Program-made: the position numbers and the translations under genes
The notes under the pieces: model-generated
Seen by the model: the letters and a program-made list of their open reading frames with translations, nothing else
Databases searched by the model: none
What the model was told of the DNA's origin: nothing
Assembly: GCA_001986395.2 (NCBI GenBank)
Contig: MQVO02000019.1
Span: 310,001 to 374,000, forward strand
From: Irpex lacteus
Taxonomy: Eukaryota; Basidiomycota; Agaricomycetes; Polyporales; Irpicaceae
DNA length: 64,000 nucleotides
Direction of reading: 5' to 3'
Shown here: piece after piece, positions 10,400-20,999 of the stretch
Numbering within the stretch: the stretch's first letter is position 1
Layout of the letters: the number at the start of each line of letters is the position of its first letter

Positions 10400-11914
10400 A
10401 TGCCGACCACCCGTAGGAGAACTCGCGAATTGTCGATGAATACCCAGGCAGCAGTGGCGTGCCAGATATCCAACAACGACACCAGGCAACATTTATTGAA
10501 CTTCAACTATGTTTGGCCCGAAGAAGAGGTTCCCAGGAGGCCACAGGTTATTAACTCGAAAGGCCAAGGAAAGCTGCCTCCACGCGTCGAGTTCGATCAA
10601 GCGCAAGACGAGTACGTGCAGTCGCTCAGCAAAAGCAAACAAGCAAAGGCCCTGCTCACCCAAGAAACCTTCGACGATATCTGGGACGTCCTGCACGACC
10701 GCACGCGTTCGAGAATCCGCACGCCGCAGTTCCGCTTCTGGGTACGGAAGATGTTCACCTTGTCCGTCCAACCCACCTCCACGCTCCCCGGCTACGGCAC
10801 CTCGACCTCAACCCCAAATGACGACGGAGAAGGTGGGGATCTGAAACCGGTGATTCTGCACGCCGGCAGACCCGTCGCCGTGAAGTCCCAGATCTACGAC
10901 ATCATCGGGCACTGTCACCAGTTGTGCCAACACGGCGGCCGCGACAAGACGACGGCGCATGTCAAAGAGCTGTACTCGTGGATCCCAAAGGAACTCGTCG
11001 CAAAGTTCGTGAAGATGTGTCCGACGTGCAACTCCAAGCGATCGACCATCGCTCAACGTGTCTCTCCTCCCGTTCGGTCCCGTGCTCCTACGCCTCCTAG
11101 AGTCTCCGCTGCCTCTGCTCCGACGCCGAACCCCACTCAAGAAGAGATCTCTACCTCTCGGGTCTTACCGCCTCCTACACCTCACCCAGGCTCTGTACTC
11201 GCCTCTAGCGACCCCCACCTCTGGCTCTCTCATCTGGTCTGCGAACCTGGCCCTGCGTCTCCTTCCCCAGACATGCACCTCGCGCCTCTACTCCGCCGCA
11301 CAGAAAGCGAGAACGACGCCGTCCCGCGTCGGAGACCGGCGACTCGGACGAACCTGCCGCCGCTCATGAAAGCTCTCTCGGAGAATATCTTGGATACTAG
11401 TGCGCCTGTTCAGCGCGTTGCATACAATGTGCCTGAATCGCTGCAGATCCCAATTCGTCCCCAGGAGTACGCTGATGAATACTCGATGGATATCGACCCC
11501 TGCCTTTTCGACCCGTCTCCGCCGTGCTCGGACGCGCGGCCAGGATATAGCAGGCGTGGTAGCGTCATTGCCACACCCATCGAGCTTCCTCGTAAAAGCC
11601 TCATTCCTAGCACCGTCTCCCTGGTAGATATCCAGCGCAGATCGACTTCGTCGGCGTCGTCTCGGTCCTCCGCGTCCTCAACAAACAGCAGTGCACTCTC
11701 TAGCTCAGTCCATTCATCCGTCTCCTCCCAGGGACATTCCTCGTGTGGGTCCATGGCGATCTCGAACAGGCATACATCCACATCCGCAAGTATCTCTGCA
11801 CGTCTGGGCGATACCTCGATCAACTCTATCTCTTCTGCCGGCCGGAAGAGCGATCGGTCCGCCAACTCTGCGCAGGACTGGGAGCTTTCGTATTGTCTTG
11901 ATAATTCGTATTGA
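10400..11914 (+). CDS. Integrase-type zinc-binding (H2C2-like) protein with Ser-rich tail
   Basis: This is a single uninterrupted frame of about 504 residues starting MPTTRRRTREL; the ATG at 10400 is preferred over the upstream TTG. A basic N-terminal half leads to a zinc-binding module resembling retroelement integrases: GHCHQLCQHGGRDKTTAHVK, then ELYSWIPKELVAKFVKMCPT ending CPTC. No integrase catalytic core follows; instead there is a long Pro/Ser-rich, probably disordered region ending ELSYCLDNSY. Such proteins appear to be domesticated zinc-binding modules in basidiomycetes. A TATA-like CTTATAATTG lies about 125 bp upstream. Function unknown, possibly nucleic-acid binding. Confidence 0.7.
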   Translation: MPTTRRRTRELSMNTQAAVACQISNNDTRQHLLNFNYVWPEEEVPRRPQVINSKGQGKLPPRVEFDQAQDEYVQSLSKSKQAKALLTQETFDDIWDVLHDRTRSRIRTPQFRFWVRKMFTLSVQPTSTLPGYGTSTSTPNDDGEGGDLKPVILHAGRPVAVKSQIYDIIGHCHQLCQHGGRDKTTAHVKELYSWIPKELVAKFVKMCPTCNSKRSTIAQRVSPPVRSRAPTPPRVSAASAPTPNPTQEEISTSRVLPPPTPHPGSVLASSDPHLWLSHLVCEPGPASPSPDMHLAPLLRRTESENDAVPRRRPATRTNLPPLMKALSENILDTSAPVQRVAYNVPESLQIPIRPQEYADEYSMDIDPCLFDPSPPCSDARPGYSRRGSVIATPIELPRKSLIPSTVSLVDIQRRSTSSASSRSSASSTNSSALSSSVHSSVSSQGHSSCGSMAISNRHTSTSASISARLGDTSINSISSAGRKSDRSANSAQDWELSYCLDNSY

Positions 11915-14196
11915 TACGTACATTCTTAATCTATACTACTATACTACTACGTGTTTATGGTCTTTGTTTTGTTAGCTCAATCTACTACACCGTGCTGTCT
12001 TCTTTTGTAGGACTCGCAATCGTAATATCATGTCCACCGACGTTTTCTACGAATAATATTGTTTTCGCATGCCGAGCACTCATGCTGAGCTTCGGTGTGT
12101 CGCTCTGTGTGAGTTCAACGGAGCTCAGCCGGGTCCAGCCTACAATCGACGGCGTCTATTAAATGCTGCGAATGTCGATGATGTGTCGATGAAAAGCCGC
12201 AGGGCTTCACGATGATGCGTGACTGTTCATACGCGCTGCGTAACGCGTGACGACTCGCGTCGACCACAGAGGTGCATATGCATAGCCACCAAGGGGGAAT
12301 GGCCTGGTGGCATTGCGATCGACGCGACGCGTCCAAGGGCGAGACCTGCAGACAGACCATCTTCTCGAGCTCCAGTTGCAGTAGTCATTCTAAAGCTCGA
12401 TGGTGGTACACGGTGGTCCTAGACGAGGCTAAAAGACCTTGCTGCTAGTACTTATCTATCACCAGCCCTGGTATGGATCAGCAACTCATTCTGCTGACGA
12501 TCAAGTCAACATTGATAGGAACGCCACAAGGCCACTGCTTGCCTAATTTGTCGTTCGTGTGGCCAGCTTGTGATCCGAGCTGCATCAGTATCGGCCACTA
12601 TACTTATTGTTATCGAAAGTAAGAGAGGGGCCGAGAAGTAGCAGGGCTACTTGAATACTGTTGCAATCGGTAGATTAGTACCAGAACGTCTTGGATACTT
12701 ACTCATCAGCCTGGGCAAAATTCGCTCAGGCTTGACTTTGCACTAGCCCTCCGTTGTTCTGCGGAGAAGGAACATGTTCTAGAGCTGATGTTATCAAGCG
12801 GTCTCAACGCTCTTAACCAGTCGGTCTTGTGATGCTCGCCTCGCAAGCATGTAACTATCGCGCTTGGAGAACCCATGAGAACCGTTTTGATCGCAGGATT
12901 GCAGACGAGATTATCACGAGATTTTGAATTTGACCATCACACAGTAGAAGGGGGAGTGCCGCACCTGAGATACATATAATAATGTAGCAGATTACATTAC
13001 AGGGTACGTTGGATCGATATTGTGGGCATGGAGATGAGTTCATGGATCAACGACACTTGTAGTTAAGGGGCCAGCGTACGGTTCTGCTTCTTCGCGAGCA
13101 GCTCTGGAAGCATAGGAGTTACAAGAAAGCTTAATTAACGCATCAAAGATGATCTTGGATAATGATCCGTCGCATTTGAAGATAAGTACTCACCACCATG
13201 ACCCTTGTCTCATATACCCCGTTTTCACCACGAGGCCATAATGCGACGTCCGGGAGATCGCCAAGTCAAGCGTAGATCCAAGGAGCCACATCAACGAACA
13301 CCAGAGTGGCTTATCAGCGCCACGACGGGCAGTCCAAAGTGCCAGTGTGGATGATTCTACTATAGAACCAGCACCGCTAATTCCAGAGCGTACGTTTATA
13401 AACAGAAGCCACTTGCGTACCTGTTTTCCTGGGCTTTCATGCAGACCATATACCGAGCTACAGTATGGTGCGCCCCATAGCAACTGTACTTTACCGGTTC
13501 AGAGGAACGTCCATAGTGGCGAAGGAGTAGGAAGGCTAGACGGTCGCACAGACAGGTCGTCGCGAAGAGAAGAAGTAACTCGATGACGTAATACGCGGAC
13601 AAGTCCGTGCTCGAATATAACTTCCTCTTCGGGAAATAACCTTGCAAAACTTCGACGCTCGTCCTCTGGGCGTCTCACTTTTAGAAGTGTACCACCATCC
13701 AGCGCAAACCTCCAAGGTTTGGAAAGCGCAATAAAATCACAAGGAATGTTTTCTACAACAACACATGGAACCTAGCTAATGATATACAAGTCATAGATGT
13801 TGAATCCCTGCTCGAACGGGCATCGCTGTCTATGAGGGCTTGCACCCCAAGAAAGACCCAGCTATGCTGACTGCTGCAGCGGCTTTGTTCCACATCATAT
13901 GCCGCACGCATCCATCGACACTCGCGTAGAACCAAACTATGACAAACCGCTCGGTACGCTCTGCTGCAGAGGGGTCTGCGGTGGCAAGAGTAAGTCGCCA
14001 CTTGTGCTCTCCCACCCACCTCGCATATCCTAGGCTCTTGTCTTTCTGAAGATTTACACAGGAATTTATGTCCTCTGCGGCGTAACCTGATGGGCCACTA
14101 TACTCAAGGGATCGCCATTCTCGATGTACTGTGGTTACCTCCAAATGGGTGGCCTTCTACACCTCTCGTCGCCTTAACTGGAGGAAGGGGAAGGCA

Positions 14197-14203
14197 TATA
14201 AAA
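14197..14203 (+). promoter_or_regulatory. TATA box of the right-arm small gene
   Basis: TATAAAA within GGCATATAAAATCTCCCCC, 209 bp before the ATG at 14406. The same element sits upstream of the left-arm paralogue. Confidence 0.5.
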
Positions 14204-14405
14204 TCTCCCCCACCTGCCGTTCTTATGCTCTCTAAACTGTCTCACCTCGGTGTGTACTACATCTCGCCTTACCGCTCACTCAAGCACCATCGCCAAACCC
14301 TCTCTCCAATCTGCAGCTCATATCGCATTCGTCCACCTCGCTGCCTTATAATCCATGCATCACACTCCCCCGAGATCCAGTGGACGCGAATCTGCTTGCC
14401 TAACG

Positions 14406-14943
14406 ATGAAACGGCACGTAATACACCACTCAAACATCGAGCGAGGAACAATTCGGTTCCACCGGCATGGGATGTCAAGGGTTACCTTGCGCGATATGCT
14501 CACGCATCCCCTGGGACATTGTGGAAACTGCATTACGGGTGCTTCTAGCAGTCTCATTTCCTGTCACTCAACTCCCGAAGGATATAATATTCGTCTTGGG
14601 TTCCGTGTGAGGTGTTTCCCCCATTTCATACTCTGTGTTCTGTACTGATACGTATTCAGAATACTTCTGGGACGATACGAGTTTACCCTTTATCGCAAGC
14701 AAAAGAACATGTCACGATTTGCAAACTCTATGACCTCGCGCGTGTTTTCACATCAACTACTCTAGCGGATGCACCGAAAGAGGTGAGTAGGTCTACATCC
14801 ACCTTCACACTTCTATTGATCTGTTACAGACTCTGCCTCGTAGCAATAAAGATGCGTCAACTGGATTCTACATTACGGAGCTGGTGTGGGACGAGGTGGA
14901 GCTATGTTGGTTAGTGAACCGGGAGTCTGAGGGCTGTTCGTAG
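14406..14943 (+). CDS. Small unknown protein, right-arm copy
   Basis: Three exons encode about 145 residues. The start is MKRHVIHHSNIERGTIRFHR. Exon 1 ends GYNIRLGFR before a GTGAGG donor, exon 2 contains AKEHVTICKLYDLARVFTST, and the last exon ends ITELVWDEVELCWLVNRESE and a stop at 14941-14943. It is the partner of 2402-2937, sharing gene structure despite substantial amino-acid change. Such divergence with open frames kept suggests selection on the protein. The family is not recognised. Confidence 0.5.
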
Positions 14944-15271
14944 GCACATAGTGACCAACATGAAGGTTCTACTATGTCGCTACCTTTTCTACTGTAGAAC
15001 CTTCGTGCCCTCCTGGGAAGGCACTCAATTTAGATAGTGAGCACATTTATTGCGAAGGTTGCCGTGTACTGTATTGTACGATTCCTTAAACATACTTACC
15101 TTGTATACTGCCTGTCCCAGTACTTGTACGGCTTGCAACTCAATACTTAACTTGAAAACTGGCTTCAGGCTACTCACCCTTCAATTAAATATTTAGCTGC
15201 ATGCTCGACATACCAGACGATGGTATCAATAACACTCATTATGTATGGTCTATGGTACGACTCATGGTCAC

Positions 15272-15279
15272 GATGCTAG
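15272..15279. repeat. 8-bp target-site duplication (left) of the 44-kb element
   Basis: GATGCTAG, immediately before the terminal TAGTGTTGTG. The identical octamer is at 59333-59340. Confidence 0.93.
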
Positions 15280-15300
15280 TAGTGTTGTGTCGAGTCGAGT
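15280..15300 (+). repeat. Left terminal inverted repeat of the 44-kb element
   Basis: 21 bp matching the inverse of 59312-59332 exactly, followed by a run of GAGTTGAGTCGAGTCG-like repeats extending to about 15385. Confidence 0.93.
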
Positions 15301-15823
15301 TGAGTTGAGTCGAGTCGATCCAACTCGGAAAAACTCGACATCAGGAGTTGAGCCGAGTCGAGTTGCCGAGTCGACTCGCGAGTTTGCATCTCGAGCTTCG
15401 GATTTCCCCGTGCAGTGTGAGGAAAGTCGTTTTCACCGATCCGGAAGGGTTGAAAGATCAATATTTTTCACCCAAGAGTGTCTAGAGTATTATTTGCATT
15501 GTAACCTCTAGTAAAATGATCTGTGAAGGCGGAGGCATGTATGCATGAGCCTCCGAAAGTGTTTTACTGGCTGCACGTTGGCGCCGGCCTGCTTTCACCG
15601 GTATAGACGCGCGTAGTCATGTAAGCGGACTGACGTCGACAGGCTGAAACGAACGGGATCACGGGAAATTGTGTCCTGGCCAATCAGGTACAGTGGATGC
15701 AGTCGACTCGAGTGTGAAACTCAACTCACACTGCGTATCTATGGTGGTGACTCGTGGACAAAAATAAAAACGGCTGAGAGGAATAGGCGTCCATAGGATG
15801 TCATAGGACGGAATAGTGATCCG

Positions 15824-16134
15824 CAGCTTGCCACAGGTTGACGGCAGTGATCCGTCGCAAGATACAGATCAATGCAGATCAATATTCAATGTTACAGGTG
15901 ATCCACACCTTGCCACAGGTTTCCGTCGCACAGACACACCGTCACAACAGCGTTGATTATGCGCAGCGATACTACGTGCATTGTATTGACATAGGCTACC
16001 ACACAGTGGTTACAAGGTTATTGTTCATCAGCCACAGACCGACCACACACGCTTTGCAACCTAAGATAGCCATGGCACACCTCGGTTGCACTTCAGCTAT
16101 CGCTCTGCCACAGGCTTCCACAGCTTGCCACAGG
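15824..16134 (+). repeat. Left subterminal motif cluster (CCACAGCTTGCCACAGG type)
   Basis: CAGCTTGCCACAGG occurs at 15824-15837, CTTGCCACAGG at 15909-15919, CTGCCACAGG at 16105-16114 and CCACAGCTTGCCACAGG at 16118-16134. The inverse motif is clustered near the right end (58254-58336). Inverted placement at both ends is what transposase-binding subterminal sites show. Apart from this and the GACTCG repeats, 15301-16350 has no gene I can support. Confidence 0.6.
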
Positions 16135-16353
16135 CATACCGCCGATCAAATTTGGCCTGGCTATAGATTAACCTTTGCTTTTTTTTCGGCAGCCAGTGGG
16201 CTGGCGGCGGCCTATCCGAGTCTTCCTTATAATTTGAGATTTTACAACTCTCACCTCGCTTACCCCGCCTTCTTCCTGCCAGACTCCGACCGTCATCGCA
16301 TTTACAATGACTATGATGCCGACTTCGACACTGCCTCTCACACATAGAGGCCG

Positions 16354-19300
16354 GTGCTCTGCCAGCTCATGTCGGTGTACGAATTATACTGCCCTCGACC
16401 ATCTCCATCGCATCACAGTGAGTCGCACTTGTATCAGTCTTTCTCTCATGCATATCTCACATATAATGCTCAGCTGCCTGGTACGCCTACTCAGGCATGT
16501 GCTGTGTGTCAGCATCCATGGATAGTACACGTCATCGCCGATGTCCGTGCATTTCCGGACTTCCTACATCATTGGTTGCGTGGCGGCACCGGCGATGGGA
16601 GGTGCGCTGGGTTTTGGAATGTAAGCAGCTGCTTTATACAAGTGTGTGCTCCGGCTGATCCCAATAACGTCCGTAGTCAAGCATACCGTGGGATGTCGCG
16701 TCTCAATGTGTCTGTGGGGCAGAATGGGGTCACCACCTCCCATGGACGTCTCTGCCGTATGTTGACACAGTTCTCTGTACATGCTATGGGCTGACGTTCG
16801 ATTAGGTCTGAGAGCGCCTTACAGTCACACACAGCGCATTCGGCTGTCTACCTCCCTGGCCAAGCCCATGCTCCCCCTTCCACCCCCCATGCTTTTTCTC
16901 AACCTTCCGCCCCTGCTTATCCTCCTTTTAATTATCCCCAGCCGCCTCACATGTCCTACCCCCCTCCTCCCCAATCGTTTCTAGGCTCCCCGCCCTCTGT
17001 CATGGCACCTTCTCCTCAGGTGTTCCAGCCTGCCATGTTTCCCTCCAATTTTATGTCGTTTTCTAGCCCAGCTATGTCTGAACCATCTCGCGCTCCCGAA
17101 AATGCGGCTTCGCTAGGCCTGCGCCCTTCGCAGGTTTCTCCGATGACTCCTTACCGCTCCTTGGTAGAGGAGCAGGAACGACAGGCCCAGCAGACCAGTA
17201 ATGACAGGCGAAATGAGTCGATGGAGCGAATGCGTACTCAGCAACAAGGGTCAGGCCGCTCTTCCTCACGTTCAAGTCGCGGGCAGTCCACTAAACGCTC
17301 TGGGCCGGCGCACCCGTTTCCAGCGACACGGTCACATCCCCAACTGGCTGGGCCGTCGGGGACCTCAGGCAGTATCTCATCCATGCCTTCACCACTGCGT
17401 CGCACTACCCATAAGGTTGCAAAGCTCGCTATCTTTCCCTACACCCTGGTGAGTAGTCGACAATGCTTCACGGTCCACATTAAATTTACACGAAGTCTAT
17501 CATAGACCGCTACCAATACCTCCGGAGAAGACATTCGTCCCGCGCTTCAGTGGCACCAGTCACGGCTTGCAGCTTTGGTCAACCGTCTACAAGCTGCACA
17601 GCTTGTTGTGGATGTGAATCTCACCTTGGACGCCAACATCTTCGATGAGATTCACCAAGCGTTCGTCACCCACATGGTCACTCACGGCTTCGAATATCTT
17701 GGCGACCAACAGCTGATGCCTCCAGTGGTTGACACTACGAACGCGCCCTGGGTTATCTTGCAGACGAAGTTCAATTCGACAAGCGAGGTTTATCAATTCC
17801 AAATGCCCAAACACCGTCAGATACTTTCACACGGCGACTACACCGTTGCAAAGCTGTCGACCAAGGACACTTGGGGGTGTCATTCGCTCAAAGATCCGTG
17901 GTTCTTGTTTCTCGGTAAGGATATCGGCCGTTTCAAAGGTTATATGCCCTGATCCATCACTCACCAGCACCACGATATCGGAATCTTGGTCAACGCCTCG
18001 CTGCTTTGCCTACGCCAACGGAACAAGCTCCCCCGCCTTTACCATATGCCATCCATCCTTGCTTTCCACGCCGAGTGCTGTCCTCCGTGCTCAACACCCT
18101 CTCACATGATTGTTTGACGACATGTCCTCAGCCACCGCCATCACCTGCGGTCAGCTTTGAGCTGCGCGAGTTGTCTGCTTCACCTGACGTAACTATCCCA
18201 TAATCATACTCGGTTTGCACCATATTCATTTCAGATTTTACCAGTTTCCTTCGCCCGGTGCGATCATCAGACAGGTTGTGGTGGGCTCTCTTTGCGGTGT
18301 ACTTCTGTCTGTACCTCCACTCATTCACGTATTGTACAGGCGGAACGTGAAGCTGAACGACTGGCTGCACATACAGCCACATCGGTCACTGTTGGCCGTA
18401 GGCTGCGCTCCGAATCCTCGGTATTTATGCACTCTCCTGATGGTCGGTCTGTTGCTAACTACTCCCCAACAGGGCACGCCCATGGATGAACCTCCCAGCA
18501 ACCGCCCTCGACGTGATAGTCCGCCACCGTCACCTGTTCCCAGCGCACCCCTTGAGGTATGTGTGTGCTCTCCCTACATGTTTCCCACATCTCATTGCCA
18601 TGTACCGGTACAGACCTCCTCGTGGAATCGTAAGCCGTTTGTACCTGGACCTATGTTACAAGCCCTCATGGATAGCGCGGAAACAAGCACGTTGCCCAAG
18701 GTTTGTTTTCAACTATCTACGACAGTCGGTCGCCGTGCACAAAGTTGACATATGTTAGACCATTGGTGATGTAGCGGTCGGGCTTCGGAGGATCGATGTG
18801 GATACCACGGGAGCATCCACTGACCCCGAGGTCACTTCCATGCGTTATCGTCCATACACCGCCCGCGACATGTCTCGCTGGCAGGATCATATCGGTGATA
18901 CCATCCGGGAGGTGGGCTGTTGTAATGACCAGGAGCAGACAATCACTCTGAAAGCCCCCTCTATTGACTGCGGTGCACGCCTCCTGATTGCTGTTCTGTG
19001 CTGGGTCCACGCCGGTGGTTCAGCGGCAGGCGGGTCTAGGTTTTTGGAAACCGTCAAGGAGTGTGTGGGTACCCCATCCGCCAGCGTCATGGGCCTACCA
19101 CACCTCGCTCATCTATTCAAGCGCGTGGATTTTCTGGTTGAGATGTGAGCATGTTCTCTCATGGTCTCAGGTATCCAATTCTCATCTTTTGTGACAATTG
19201 CAGCGCAGAGGGCACTGGTGTTGGTCCCCGTCGTTCCGTCGTTCGTGAAGCTCTGTTGGTTCTTCTTTCCGACAAAACTCTGTGGACGCTACGCGAAGGG

Positions 19301-20539
19301 TACCTTGTACCCAATTGGCATGCCACATCTCTCCCTATTCCTTTCCGTGTCACTCTGTTCCGTGCTACTGGCACTCTCATCATGCTCCATTTTCTTTGGA
19401 TTGGTGCACCTTGCCCCGTCTCTCCTTTCCTTGTGCTCTTGCTGTTTGACGGTGTGAAGTCCTTCGACACTGACGTTGACTTCATCAACAATCTTATCTC
19501 GCCCACCGTGTCCAGCTCGCTTACCGAGTGGCTGTCGTTACCTCTCAATCAAGCGTTCTCTGAAGAATCGTGCCCTTTGGCCTCGATTCTGTTCGATGAC
19601 GTTGACGCCAACGTAAGTCTTTTGTTTGTAATGTTTTAATGGAGGGAATGTTCTGAAATTGCCCTAGGTCACCGCACTAAGCTGTACACCAACACGTGTA
19701 CTAGCTGAGCGTGACGGTGTTGCGTCTGGCCTGCTTCTGCGCCGCACATTAAGACATCAGCTCCCCCATCTCACGTACGACTTCGCATCCGTCGTGGAAG
19801 GTGCGAACGTCAAATTAAACCAATACCGTTCGTTGAATCCGGTGTTACTACTATCGCAGTCAGGAGTTCGTACCCCATGTTTTCCTGCGGTTTACGTACT
19901 GACTGTTATCTCAAGCCGTTTGCATCACATAAGTCACTGAAGGGCTTGGTCAAGATTGCCTACAGTCGACGCATAGCGTCACCAGGTGATCTCATAAGCA
20001 GATTGACCTTCCATCAGGTCGGTGCGGACTTTGCTGTCCCAAGCACCGCGGACAGCAATACTGGACCACCACGAAAGGCCAATAATCCTGTCTTCCAGGC
20101 CAAGTTCGTCAGCTGGGTCCACGAGTTCCTCCGCCAACCTGGTTTCACCAATAATATTGCCGCTCTATTCCCTGACGATTCACGGTGCAGTCCCGCGGAG
20201 GCCAATGTTCTACGGGCAAGATTATTGCTACGTGCTGCAACAGGGTCCGAGCTGCTTCCGGTGGAAAATGACCGTACCGCCATTAAGGTAGGCCTTCCAA
20301 GCATCTCAACAACAGATACTAATCTCTTGTTGCCATAGTTCGATGTTCGCCACTATCCGGCAAACAACCCCCCAGATGCAAGCGGTGTTCCCAGAGCATT
20401 AGAAATTCACACTTGTCTGCAAAAGATTGTCGTGCACATGGATGACGCATTTCGATTCCTTCTATCACCAGACAGCCGCAGTGGTTTTGACGATTACATG
20501 TTCTCGCAGATAATTCCGGACGATTTCAATATTGTCTGA
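16354..20539 (+). CDS. HECT-like E3 ubiquitin ligase (element cargo)
   Basis: This is a multi-exon gene. The N-terminal region has a Cys/His segment (ACAVCQHPWIVH). A long Pro/Ser-rich part follows (from about 16951), then conserved blocks around 19170-20539. HECT-like features in order: RRSVVREALLVLLSD, FRATGTLIMLHFLWIG (compare the HECT F-x-x-x-G-R-x-L-G-L helix), SLNPVLLLSQSGV, RARLLLRAATGSELLPV (compare FVTGSSRLP), and a C-lobe-like end, ALEIHTCLQKIVVHMDDAFR then FDDYMFSQIIPDDFNIV and stop. The HTC motif is where HECT enzymes carry the ubiquitin-accepting Cys. These ligases transfer ubiquitin to substrates. The start and exon joins are uncertain. Confidence 0.55.
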
Positions 20540-20838
20540 CCATTGTTATTTACATCGTTCACACAATTAACACTCATATCATCAAATGCACTCGTCGGCG
20601 TGCTCTAAACCCCACACGATGACTCCTAGCAGATGTTGTATGCAAGACCACGCTTTGTAGAGTTCGATTCAATTACGCACCATTGCTGGTGCCAAGAATA
20701 AGCAGCATCCATGCAATACTTATCACAAATGTTCCAATGACATCATTCTGGGCGGCGTTCTGGTCAATGAGCCATTCACCCCAATGATGACATCACACCA
20801 CGTGCAACATTAGATAAATAAATATGGATGCCGTTATT

Positions 20839-20871
20839 TGGGGCAAACACTGTTAATTGGGATCAGACGCC
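20839..20871 (-). promoter_or_regulatory. Shared upstream motif (JmjC gene)
   Basis: On the minus strand: GGCGTCTGATCCCAATTAAC followed by AGTGTTTGCCCC. The same opening string, GCGTCTGATCCCAATTAACG, occurs upstream of the gene at 28023, and a weaker version upstream of the PHD gene. It lies about 130-160 bp before the JmjC start. Confidence 0.45.
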
Positions 20872-20999
20872 TAACGATCTTTTGCAAACGACCGCAACAC
20901 AACATATCCGCGCCTTTAACCGTACGTACAGTACATACTGTACGGTAGTTCGTTAACCATTAATCCAGTTACATCGATATTCAGGTTACGATACGTAGA

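Larger units (their letters stand above)
12352..15279. repeat. Right arm of the inverted duplication (inner part)
   Basis: The reverse complement of this segment matches 2230-5922 with the 842-bp MITE missing. At its inner edge it contains a copy of the NPT1 upstream region and first codons (TTTAGAATGACTACTGCAAC on the minus strand), cut off where the NPT1 similarity ends. It continues beyond the 44-kb element at 59333. Between 12352 and 13690 I find no gene, only relics of upstream DNA. Confidence 0.8.

Noticed and set aside
15280..15460. CRISPR-like direct repeats (GAGTCGAGTCG)
   Set aside because: Short, overlapping palindromic words at a transposon end in a eukaryotic genome, with no spacers or cas genes.
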